Below are positions 38,808-51,230 of a stretch of DNA of 64,000 nucleotides, one piece after another. The stretch is taken from assembly GCA_950295325.1 (NCBI GenBank), contig OX485807.1, forward strand, positions 14,785,001 to 14,849,000. The letters run 5' to 3'. The notes under the pieces are model-generated. The model was not told the DNA's origin. It ran no database searches and saw only the letters and a list, made by a program, of their open reading frames with translations. Position 1 is the stretch's first letter. Every line of letters begins with the position of its first letter. The translations under genes and the position numbers were made by a program. Source of the stretch: Polytrichum commune. Lineage: Eukaryota; Streptophyta; Polytrichopsida; Polytrichales; Polytrichaceae.

Positions 38808-39215
38808 GATGACCAGAGCAGACAGCCGCACCCGAGCCTGCCTACCCGTGCTGCTCCCAAGCCTTCCCGCTCCACTCTGATGGGCCTTTCGGAGTCCGTC
38901 GACTATCCTAGGGTTTGAGACGAGGGTTTGGCGATGGCGGGGACAGGGGAGGGCGGGGACAGAAATCTCAACAACAACAACAACATTAACATCAACTTCC
39001 ACATCAACACTCTTTCTTCTGCTTCCTCTTCTTCTGCTTCTTCTTCGTCGTTGTTAGCTTTGGTTGGGCGGGAGATGGAACGGGGAACGCCAATATCTGA
39101 GTCACTCTTCCCCAACCCAAACCCTAATCACCTGACCCACCCCTTTTCACACGCCCCGGCCTACAAATGTTGCCCCTTCACACGTGCCCAACCTGCCCAC
39201 TTGGTACACAACAAG
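38808..39215 (-). promoter_or_regulatory. Conserved 5' leader and promoter-proximal region of the complete GIP1-like gene
   Basis: Sequence upstream of the ATG remains recognisably similar to the matching region of the left paralogue (2959 to about 3347), then similarity stops. It is G/C-richer than its surroundings and contains short trinucleotide-type runs (about 38960-39010) that differ in length between the copies. I infer 5' UTR plus core promoter. I could not place a TATA box or start site with confidence. Confidence 0.4.
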
Positions 39216-39266
39216 TAATATGGCCTCCCTTTACACTGAGGCAAGGGGGCCTTAAATGGACAATTT

Positions 39267-39858
39267 TAGGGCCACTTCACACACAAGACTGAAGGACCGT
39301 GACCATTGCAATCTAAAAGCTCATTGGTCGTAAGGTCGGAGACCGTCCAAATTCGCTTCACACACGAAGGTGAAGGCTGAAAGGCCTAAAGAAGCCTTCA
39401 TGGATGAAAAGTCTATGTGGAGTCCTACATGGCGGACTATGGATAAGGCTTCATGGTTTCTTAGTTTTTGTTAGGGCCACCTCTTGGAGGTGGGCTTGAC
39501 GCAAATTCCAGGAGATCATGATTTTTTTGTAATTTTTTTCTTGCATGACAGATTGTAATGCATATTGCATGGCATATTCCATAATAGATTCAATGACAGA
39601 CAACCACCACCAAGTAAATCTCTTAAATTGATAGAGTCTGAGACGTATTATATTAAACCAAATCCTCTTCTCTTTTTTCTACCAACAAAATATGCAATGG
39701 TCCCGCAACATGGTCCATTCTCACTTCACACTATGCTTGAGGGCCCGTGACTACATAAAACGGCTTTCCCAACATTCATGGTATGGCCTTTGGATGAGAG
39801 TCAAGGGTCCTCACCATTACAAGGTCACAGCTCTTGGCTCATGTGTGAAGTGGCCCTT
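39267..39858. mobile_element. Non-autonomous TIR element (MITE-like), about 0.59 kb
   Basis: The left end reads AGGGCCACTTCACACA from 39268. The right end, read on the minus strand from 39857, gives the same 16 bases, and similarity continues inward (GTGACC, TTG, AAT) for about 45 bp. No coding capacity. It sits about 460 bp upstream of the GIP1-like ATG, just outside the region conserved between the two paralogues. Target duplication not resolved. Confidence 0.65.
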
Positions 39859-42800
39859 AGCTTTGCACCCACTTCTCCTTCTAAGGTTTAAAACACACGC
39901 AATTAGAGTGAGATGATAGACAAGTCTAAATCGTGCTGGAACCTATTTTTCTTATAATTTATGGAGGTCATTTGGATGTCTTTTTTGTTGTCCACGTGAA
40001 TATTCTCTTTCTTATTAAATGATCATGGAGGGACCCCTCCCCTCTCTAATCATACTAACTATTGAGTATGGATCAATAAACAAGTATTGAGTGCAAAATC
40101 CAAATTCTTTTAAACGCATATTTTTAATGTCCGTTTTTAGATCTGCACATAGGTGCTCGTTTAAGATGAGTACCTAAATGAGGTCCATTTGTCGTATAGC
40201 TCAAGTTAAGAGCTTGAACTTACACTTTTGGGGAGTTTGGTACTCCTATTTGTCAAGTTTTCATCCAAACCCCAAATTGAGCTTATCCAAATCTGCCAAT
40301 TTGCCACCACACACATTGCAAAGTCGCACCGATTGTAAACGCAAGAATGGGAGGGGGCGTCTTTAAACCACAATCCATGTGAAATGCTTATAAAACTTGT
40401 AAATTAAGAAATCATAGCTAGATCATTTTAGATCTATGATTGTAACTTTGGACTTCAATCGTTACATGCTTAAATTGCACATACAAGTAGTAGAAAACAC
40501 GTGTTTGGGTCCATATGGCATTCAAAGACTGATGTCAGTGCTTGTGTGTGAGCTTGTGGCGGTCTTACCCACAAAGTAACAAGTAAGGGCCCTTTGACAC
40601 TATATCTCAAGTTTAAACCTCAAACTCGCAATTTTTGAAAGTCTAGTATTTGGATTCGATATGATTTCATTAAATGCTTGAATTTTTAAGAGATGGGGAA
40701 CATGCAACAAGGTAGTGAGGGTTTTTTTAATTAAAAAAAACTTCATGTACAATAGAATTCAACCCCTCAATTTGAACTTGCAAATTCCAAAGGTGTATGC
40801 TTAAATTTGACAAGCTTCCATTTAAAGCTAACACTGTTAAGGATTGCCCGAGTTGTTCACATGGTAACATGTAAGTTTGGATTGAGACCTTGAACTTGCA
40901 ATGCAACCTTGAACTTTGTCAATGAGAATGCTCATTTCTTCAAGCTCTCAGGCTCTCTATCATTATTGGCTCTATGTATGTATGTGAAAGGCAAGCTAGG
41001 ACCAATGCATTACATTGTATTATACATTACCAACACCAATGCATTCCAACAAGAGAAATGCCCTAACACATTTCTAAGAAACTTTGGAGTGTGTGTTATG
41101 TGGAAGATAATGTCTCAACACGCATATGTGAAACCCTAGGGTGCATTGTACTATAATATACATGCTAGTGATAAGCTTTGATGTTTAACCCTTAACTTCC
41201 CAAGCTTATGAAAGGTTGTTTTGAGTGCATTTCACTGAATGTTGGTCGTGTAATTTTCATGGACATAGAAGATGAGCTATTTTAAAGGAAAATTGGGACA
41301 TGAATAACCTTTTGGGTTTTTAGATTATAACATGTGAAGTAAGGGATGCACAAGAAAATGCCATGGTATATTCCGCAAAAAAGACCTATGACCAATCAAA
41401 TGCACTAAGAACAACATTTATTATTGTAGCACTATCATACACTTTCAATAGACTATCAAAATGTATACATTTATGTTTATAAGTTTAAGCCCCGTGATTA
41501 TATATTCTTAGATGCAGTCATTGACATTACCATGGGATATGAGAGGTGCATGCAACATAGGTGGTTATAACCACGTAAATGTATTTATATGGCAATATGG
41601 CTCAATAGCTAATATTTTTGAAATTTAGTTTGTTTTGAAACCATTAGACTTAAATCTAGCCTTCCTACTGCAAACAAACAATGATCACACAACCATACTA
41701 CATGAAATAAGATATACATATTGTTTATTCACGACGAGCCACTTGGGGCCAAGGCCCCGCCGTTGGTGGGAGGAGGAGGCCCTCGTATGAGAGGTGGTCT
41801 TGGAATATTGTGGGTCACTTGGCATATGGGCTCTGAACCTGAAACATGAGACCTCCAACAATTTTCTTACACCGAGTTCCACTAAAAGACAACAAAAAAA
41901 TGCATGATTGACCTTAAGACCAAACTCAATCATGATTTGCTCAATAACCCAAAAACTAAAAACTAAAAAAATAAAAGAACAAGAACAAGAACAAGAAAAA
42001 CTTGGATTGATATCCTCAAGGTATGATTACATGTTGGCTTTGTGATCTTCACATTTCCTCATTAGAAAAACACAATTTAGAATGTTCACAACATGCTTCC
42101 ATTTTAAGCTAATTTATGATTAGCTTGATCAAACTCCTTTGGGATATCCCATTTACATTTTGAGGTGGCTCTAGGGTGCATGAAAAGCACAATCACATAT
42201 GGCAAAATGACGATGATAACTAGAAATGCACAAAGAATGAGGTAATTGACAGCATCAATGAATGAACGGGAAACTACCAAAACTTCATGCAAGATGGAAC
42301 GATCAAATCGAAAGAGTAATACACCTTACCTATTTGAAGGTCACAAAGAAAACTCCATCTGATTCTCATGCACAACGACCATGAAACCCAAAACCTCCAA
42401 CATTTTTTTAACACCAAGTTCATTGGTCTATTCATAAATCTTAATCAACAAAGTCCAAAATCTCATGAAAGACCACTAAGTTGAAAGCAAAAAAAAAGAA
42501 GCAAATATATTGTGCAACTCACTCACAACAATTTGTTAAGATTAATGTATGAATCTTATACAAATGAATATTTCTTATTTCTATGTAATAACTTTGCAAC
42601 ACCATATATAGCACAACATCGGAAATTCTTAAAGAATGTCAACATCGCCTTGGTCCATTTGTCAAAGACTTCATTTTGGGAACCCATGCCCAATTATAAG
42701 GTTGTAAACGCTCACACCGCATTTTTCTCATTTGCTCATAAACGTTTTTGATGTACCTCATCATCATGTCCTTTGAATTGAAGCCTAACGATAACGATAC

Positions 42801-45800
42801 GCTCGACAATAAAAATTCATACACATCATTTCGTATATTACAACCACATCATAGGTATTTTCAACCAACCAACCAATCCAATGCTCATAATAAACCAAAC
42901 AAACAAATCAACCAAACGCTCGACAAAAAAGAGTCAAATGCGCATCTTCGTACTTCATAGCCGCATCATACGTGTTTCTAAAGTAGCTCTATCCACACAT
43001 GTATGATAGTGTCGAGTTAGGTATTTTATATTTTTAGAATCCATATTTGTATTTTAAGTTTTATAGTTTTACATTGTAATATTTTATTTTATTTTATTTC
43101 ATGTTTTTATAGTTTTATAATCCATACTTTCACTTTAAGATACGATCAACGAAACACTCGACTGTGAATAGTCTGATGCACATCTTTGTAGACTACAACT
43201 ACATCATAAAACACGTTAGACGTTTAAACATCGTAATAAATATTTGTGAAGTTATACACATGCATTTATTTTTTGGTTCATAATAACATTTTTTCCGAAT
43301 AGGTTCATACTCTCTTTGCACTTGTTTATTGGTTTCGTAAACAACTATGAACGCTAGTGACAACATCAACTAAACGTCATTTTTTACGAAGTTGAAGGCT
43401 AAATTATCAGAGAGAGCACTTTAAAAAATCAAAAATTGAGAAAATATTCTACCTTAGCGAGACACAAAAATGATCGTTGAACGTTTGTGGCTTCATCAAC
43501 TTTCTACATCCGCCAGGATTTGCTTCTTTGGTGGAAGTCAATGAGTTTGTAACAATGTTTGTGAACAAGCACACCGAATTACAAAAATAACATAAAAGCT
43601 TGCCTTGTACAAGTGTGTTCCATATTCGTCCCTCTTTTTGAATTCATGTTCATTACTTTAATTTATTGAAATTTAACTCTTACAACTTTGTTACCACCGG
43701 TTACATGAAAATACTCTTGCGCACATTCAATATTGATATTCAAGATATCGAGGATACATTGCTTGCATGGAAAGTTAAATCCATGCTTGAAAAAATATAA
43801 CATTTGATCTTGCAACCTTTTAAACATTTTATTTTTATAATAATTTTGGTGTCAAGGACACGTCTGTACGGGTTCACTTGTCATTTGACGAACCTGAGGA
43901 GCTATTGAAAACGATGGCTACTAATGAGGACACTAGCACTACCACCTTGTTCTCCGGAAACTGCACAGTCCCAACCATATTGTCTGCATGTCCAAAACAA
44001 CAAACTTCCGTTTGTTTAACATCCCGTCCAAAAAAATGAAGCAATCATGAGTGTCTGCACACCCACTTGTAGATAAATAAATAGAATATTTGCCTTCTTT
44101 GATATCAATTGTTTGGTTTTTTTTGTTTCCATATGCATTGATATTGTTCTTTGCAAAGACAATGGATGTGTATATGTCGGACAATCCATACGACTGCAAG
44201 ATAGGTATCGTCAACATGCCCGAAGCCCTCCTCCTTGGATGAGAGAAGATGCAAAAAAAAAATTAACCCTTTTTTGGAACATTTTGACATGACAATAATG
44301 TTCAATACGGCTAGAAAATATTTAGCGGATATGAAGAAAAAACAACTCATTTGATAATATCAAAGTGAAGCATGTCAAAGTTATAGCATAATGAGAGGAT
44401 GCCCATCCTTAGACCCTTGATACTGAACCATACGAAATATTCGATTGAATAATAAATAACATATTCTTAAATATGCTTAAATATGATGATTATATTTAAA
44501 TTCTTAAATAAATTATATTTAATGTATTTTATACCATAAATTATATTAATATATTATGACCTTATAATATTAAAATAATGTTGCAAGACAAATTATTTAT
44601 TTAAATTATTAAATTATTAATATAAAATAACTTTCATCAATTATTTAGCTAATTAAAATCAACATGATAGTTGTCTTGAACTAATAGTTATTTATGTTAA
44701 TCTAAAAGATGTATTTTAATTTAAAAAATTAAATATGTTTACATAAAAATATGACATTGACAATAATGATTATAACAACATGCACATGATGAAATTCCAT
44801 TAATTTTGAATGATATTTATTAATAAATATAAATAAATATCCCAATACTAAAAGATTATTGCAATCAAAATTTAAAAAAATCATGAATATGAATTTAAAA
44901 TTTTATGTTTTGAAGAATATAGATGTCTACAATTTTATAATCAGAAAATCTTTTTTTTAAGAATTACATTAAGATGGCTTGTACACTCCTTTTAATACAA
45001 CGTTTTCATGTGTTATAATTTTGTAATGATGATATATTAAAATATTTGATTAACACTTGCCCTATTCTTGCAATTTAATTATGTCAGAAGTTGTGTAGAA
45101 TTTAAAATACGATTGAGTATGAAAGTATGTGCAAAATTGATGAAATGTTAGTTTGATGTGTATAAAGTAGCTTTGATAAATGTAATTTTAATTTTGTGTA
45201 AATATCATAATCTTTGATTGATTAAAAATGACAAATATTATCATGACTACATGAAGCTTGAGAACAATGATGAGCACATTATACATTTACATATATAAAA
45301 ATAAAAATTATTGAATTATTATGATAGATCAATAGGATGATAGCTTTGATAATGATGATTATCAAGTCATTATTATGAAACATGTAATAAAAGAACATAA
45401 TTGTGATGTCATAGGACGTAATTCCAAAAACATGTGGATGTAGTTTTTGATACATAAACGTTTAGGAAGACCAAGAAAATACAAGATTTTTGTTCAATAA
45501 TTGCAAGCAAATCATTTGACGTCTTGGTTTGCTCTTACAACCAATATTTTACAAATTATTTGATTTCATTTTTTTCCTATGTGGTGTTGTAAATTTTATA
45601 TATATTTTAATACATCATAATTTTATTAAAAGTAATTTGTTTTTTTTAATATTTAGAAGTCATTTTACATAAATGAAATTTTAAATCATATATATATATA
45701 TAATTTATGATAAGAGTATTTATGAAAGGCTAAGCTAAATTAAAAATTATTTTATTAAAATTTTAAATAATAAAATTATGGGATGTATTAATTTGGAAAA

Positions 45801-48271
45801 ATTAAAAAAATTAAAGATGATTGACAGTAACAACACATCAAGACAACTGAATATAGTTAGCATTTTTTTGTTAATTTTAAATTTATTTTCCAATGTATCA
45901 TAAGAATTATCTTATGACTTAGTATAAGTTTCGATAACAACGAATCAAATTATAGCATGCAAGTAGTGTGAACAAGTCTATTATGGAGCCATAGTATTAC
46001 TTGTTGTCTGAGCAAGGCTATCAAAGATTCTCAGTCATAAGGATTGGTGGCGATCCAACTAGTAGGATTGAATTAATGACAATTCTTCTTAATTTAGAGA
46101 AGTCACATGGAGATGAGCACTTTGCATGAGGAAGGTTTGCATGGCAAGGAGCCAACTTTCTCATGGCTCTATGGTGGGGTATTTCATCCCATTAAACTAT
46201 TCTCTTCATGATTTTTCTATAGATAGTTTTAAGTAGTTGAAGCTAGGGTAGCTTGTTATGTCTGAAATCTATTTGAGGAGTGATATTTTATTAAATTATA
46301 TATATTAAATTATTTTTTTCTAAATAAATTCATGTGTTGTCATTTTTTTTATCTAATAAATAAAAATTTATACTAGAAAATATTTGTAGGGTAGTTAACC
46401 TTAAGTTGGTAGGTGGTAGTTCGTTGATAAATAATCTTATAAAAATTAGTCATTAAAAGAAATTGACTTTAAATACTACTCCTGAGTTATGAAAATCTTA
46501 ATATTTTATAAATTTTATATTATTTGATAAAAATTTAAAGTATTATTTTTAACTTTATTATTTTTCTGACAATCTAAATTTATATCAAGACATTATAAGT
46601 GTTTATATAAGAAAATTGATAATACCAATTATTATGAACATCCAAGTTTAGAAGCTCAAGACAATTTTCTTGAGTGCTTATTTTTTATAAAATTTATATG
46701 TCAAATAGATATTCAAACGATCTTTTCAATTGTATTACTTTCATAGCATTATAAAGTTTAACTTGAAGTTATTTGTGTTTTCTAGAGGCAAGTTAAAACC
46801 TTCGTTTTCATCCTCTCTCTAAGGGCTCATATACCACTTTTTAATAAATCACAATAGATTTTAGGCCACATTGAAATATGTTGAAAAAAATTCGAAATGT
46901 ATTAGTTATGTATGGATAGTTTGATTCATGGTAATTAAGCTTGAGTTGGACATTTTAATGTTTATTATAATTAACTAGATATATTTCACTTACAAAGACT
47001 TTTAAACCTTAATTTAATTGATTTGTGAATTAAAAGTAAGTACAAACCCACCTTTGGTTTGGAAATATAAAGAATGCAAACTTAATCTTATAGTCATACA
47101 ATTCATTCACAAACTTGTGTTGTCACTTGTGTAAAAATATTATCTTGTCAAATTATTGAGTTGGTCATTCATTACAAACACCTTAAAGGAGAAGCTTTGA
47201 GATTTGGAGAAGGAGATTATATCACATATGCCGATGTTAGGATTCAAACGAAGTTGAGCACCTTCCGCCAATTTATTGGGATTAAAATATCTCACAAAAT
47301 CCATATATATATATGAAGGAAGACAACAATTTATCATATATTTCATACAAGGTAACATACATTGAACCATATAAGACACATGAGTATCTAATGCATCATT
47401 TAATTGCCAAATGATGGTTGTAAAAGAAATAAAATTCTTATTTTTACGAATGAAATCATTAAGGTGAAGTCTATAATTCTTCAATGTCGAAGCCCCTAGA
47501 TCCTAACCCTACTGTTCTTTATGAAGCTGTTTGTTTATTGTTGTTAGAGGGGTGCTATAACTAGTTGTTCAAAGTTGCCAATTGGTGTGAGCTGAGTGGC
47601 CAAAGTGATAAGATGGATGAGTTGACTTCGGGATTATGTCCTCAAAGCTTCTGTGACATACCTTGACATAACCATGGTGGAGCTGAAAATAGATGTGCCA
47701 CTCTCCCATTTGATTTTTAATTACGACATCTTCAAAGATAGGTGTGCTTTCCGTTAATTCTCTCTAAATCATGGTTGGCTTTAAACTCGGGGGGTTCATC
47801 CTATTTACTTTATAGATAGCTCTATTGCTGTTGCAATTTACAACTCTATTATCTCACAAAATTGTATTAAAGAAAGAGACTACAAGAAGCTTGATAAATT
47901 CTCCTAGTTTCAAATGAGGTGCAACCATTTGCACATTGTCAACAAAGTAAATTTCAAATGTTTATAGTACCCACATTCAAGTATTTTGAGCCGAGTCCTA
48001 AACGGAGCTATCAATAACATTCTACATATTAAACTTGTAGTACAAACACTATTATTTGACCTCTCTATTCCTTACTTGTTTTTGGAGCCTTGTATCGTCC
48101 GCTAGTAATATCCATTACTTAGGGAAAGATAAGTTTTTGAAAATTATAGAAGGAGAGACACATTATCATCCATAGTTGATGACCCTATCATGGCATAACC
48201 ACTAAGTTTTGTATTGACCACTTGTTACCTTGCTATCAATTATGGTAGGCACTCAACACTTACCTTGCCGC
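39859..48271. other. Long AT-rich gene-poor region
   Basis: No supportable gene over about 8.4 kb. Repeat family B recurs at 40190-40900. Three degenerate copies of a CTCGAC...ACATCATA theme lie near 42800, 42918 and 43155. From about 44440 to 46700 the DNA is extremely A/T-rich, with poly-A/T and TA runs. Short ORFs (for example 43939-44217 and 47140-47484, minus) carry no recognised motif. Confidence 0.5.
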
Positions 48272-48600
48272 CACTACACACAATATGATATTTAGTGTTT
48301 GATACACTAAGTACGAACGCATACACTAAATATCAATAACCCTATGAAAGTAAGTAACATTAAATGTAAACTCAAACACTAAATATCAACTATGGTAATA
48401 TGTGAAAGTTACATGTTTGAATTTAGTGTTAGCAAGGATATGAAAAGAAAGGATATAATAAGGGAGGTGGCAGTAGGGAAGGTAGCAACACATTTATGTC
48501 CAACACTAAATGTCAAAGAATTGAAAATTAGTGTTGAGCATGGTAGGGTGGTAACAACACTAAATATAATCAAACACAAAATGTCATATTTTGTGTAGTG
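48272..48600. mobile_element. Miniature CACTA-type element, 329 bp
   Basis: The left end reads CACTACACACAATATGATAT. The right end, read on the minus strand, begins CACTACACAAAATATGACAT. These are the CACTA start and AT-rich continuation typical of the CACTA (En/Spm) superfamily. Between them, AACACTAAAT and its complement recur many times on both strands, like subterminal transposase-binding repeats. A 3-bp target duplication is not evident (CGC against TGG). No coding. Confidence 0.7.
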
Positions 48601-49732
48601 TGGCTCGATAGGCTAAGCATCTACTACATGCTGTGATAGAGCCTCGGGGAGTTCACTAGACATGTATATATGTATACACGTGCGTGACAAGGGTATTTAT
48701 TAAGGGGTATTTAATTATCCATCCTTAATTTTTTGTTCCGTATTATTATATAATTTGCTAATTTATTGTTTTTTAAATGACCCTGTAATTACTTTTAAAT
48801 TTGATGAAGCTCTAATTTTAAGCTAGGTATGTTCATTATAATTATTTGATTTTGCTCCAAAGGGTTTAAGAGCATTCAAAGTACTAAGTCACCAAAATCC
48901 AAAGCACTTGAACAAGGTTTTACATTAAGAGTGTTCATAAACAATTTCAAACAACAAAATAAGCCCATGTTCCTCAATCAAGTTACACGCACAATTAAAC
49001 ACAACGGTACTGAATGTCAAAAAAGTAAAATTAAAACACCAACAACAAAGCAAGCAAAAATAAGGTCCATGCAATAATGTAGAAGGGTATAGAGTTAATA
49101 CTACAACATCATGCTTGAAGTAGATAGACACAATACCAACCAAAACTCCTAGTTTTTCATCCAAAATCTTCCCGCCTCTGAACACAAAGGACACCCTATT
49201 TCAAAAAAAACCTAGGATCCTTAAATCCTACGGTATATTTTTACAAATATTTTTAAAATATGCGTTATTTGTATCAAGCCTATATTATTTATAATACAAA
49301 TCTTATCATACATAGTCACCTATATTACTTCTAAGAAAATTCTAAGTTTTTCCTTTTGTGAATATAAATTACCCTATATTTTCCCGCACGTTGTTTTCTA
49401 ATATTATCGCAGTGAACTCCCCGAGGATAGAGCTTGTCACCTCCATGACCTAGTTCTCAAGGGAGCTATTGCATGCCGGAATTTGAACCTCACCAATTGA
49501 CTTGGTGTTGTCATCTTCTGTAGTACCTTCTCTCACTAGTATGGGTCCTTGCTATCCCGTCCCGTTACACCCATGCATATGACACATCACTTTAATGTGG
49601 TCCCCTCCATACTCGTAGTCTCCCTTGCCTTTCCAGGTAGTGGAGAACAATGGAACTACAGCGACTATCACCACCACGTTGTCCAATGTATATAGTATTG
49701 GATATGGAGGCTTTGATTTCAAGCTTGCGAAA
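48601..49732. other. Non-coding interval
   Basis: AT-rich; no gene or repeat partner recognised. Confidence 0.4.
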
Positions 49733-50356
49733 ATCTTCAAGACACCCTTCTTCAAGGTATAGCTATCCGAACATGCTTCCAATGACACCAGAATCAATGT
49801 GGAATGGCACTGGCAAAACCTGGAAGTAATGAGAAGAGATGATACACATCCTGCCAGAAACTTAAGCCTGAGATGACTCTCAGATTCCACAATGTAATCT
49901 GTTGAACAAACTTATGGAGATGTGGGAGACTTACTGCAATTGAGCAGGAGCATGAGTACACAACATTACAGAATCACACCTACGTCCTGATGTCAGTGTG
50001 CTGATCAAATTGATTCTAAGTGTAAATTGAGAGGCAGTCAAGACACAATCTTCAAGACACCCTTCTTCAAGGTAGAGCTATCCGAACATGCTTCCAATGA
50101 CACCAGAATCAATGTGGAATGGCACTGGCAAAACCTGGTAGTAATGAGAAGAGATGATACACACCCTGCCAGAAACTTAAGCCTGAGATGACTCTCAGAT
50201 TCCACAATGTAATCTGTTGAACAAACTTATGGAGATGTGGGAGACTTACTGCAACTGAGCAGGAGCATGAGTACACAACATTACAGAATCACACCTAACG
50301 TCCTGATGTCAATGTGCTGATCAAATTGATTCTAAGTGTAAATTGAGAGGCAGTCA
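49733..50356. repeat. Tandem duplication, 315-bp unit, two copies
   Basis: The stretch starting ATCTTCAAGACACCCTTCTT at 49733 recurs at 50048 and stays almost identical to about 50356; differences are single bases. An older, interrupted relative is at 30162-30800. Non-coding. Confidence 0.9.
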
Positions 50357-51230
50357 TTACAATTCTGTGTCAATGTGACACCTACAGGAAAGGGAATTAG
50401 GATAACGACTAAGCTTGCCGACCACAGCATGGATAATAGAGTCTCAATTGGGAGGCGGTCTCTTTCTAACGGCCATAATTGGGCCACCTTCATTACCCAT
50501 TGTTTCTCCCATAATAGCCTCGCCGAGCACCTCGGTATCCACAATTGTTAAGCGAACAGGTTGACCAGGTGAACCCAACAATGAATATCAGACCATAGCG
50601 GGTAACACTAGCATGGCTTGGAAGAGAACCCAGATTTCTATCAAGATGGAGATAAGTTCCAACCACTGAAGTTATTATTGGCTTGATGCTCACCCATATG
50701 AACACTATCAATCGTCATCAGTGCAAACCGCTTGGCTTGGTGCAGAAATGGAAACCCACAACACTTGCAACGTGGAGATGAGTCCCAAGCACTCAAGCTA
50801 TTGGCTCAATGCTCACCAACATGAATTCTATCAATTATCGTCGATGAGGATTCGCTCAGTCCTAGCCATTGGCGGCAACAAGAACAGCTCTTCCTTGCAG
50901 AATGCTTGGGTGGACCATAGCAGGTAACACTAGTATGGAGATGAGTCCCACCCACTCAAGCTATTGGCTCGATGCTCACCAGCAGAAACATACGACTCAC
51001 CATTTTTGCACGATATAGCTCAATCTTGACCATTGGCAGCAACACGATCAAGGACCCAACTCCCCTCTGCACAACACCTACGTTTGCCAACACCGGCATG
51101 CAGTATAGAGTCTCTTCGTCCGCGTGCTACTGCCTCAATTGAGAAGTGGACTCTTTCTTACGGCCGCAACCGGGGCAATTTGGCAAGCTATTGGCTCCAA
51201 CTGCTCACATGCCATTCTGTGCAAAATGGC
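50357..51230. repeat. Degenerate repeats downstream of the DUF599 gene
   Basis: Contains repeated phrases 'CATTGGCAGCAACA.GATCA' near 51030 and again at 51243 (inside the DUF599 last exon), 'GAGTCTC...TTTCTxACGGCC' near 50440 and 51110, and 'GATGAGTCCCA.xCACTCAAG' near 50775 and 50940. Units are diverged and interleaved. The same family is at about 31540-31620. Confidence 0.55.

Noticed and set aside
38634-39002. Upstream in-frame extension of GIP1-like exon 1 starting MEVDVNV
   Set aside because: The extension is low-complexity and not a family feature; MSTGRG is the better start.
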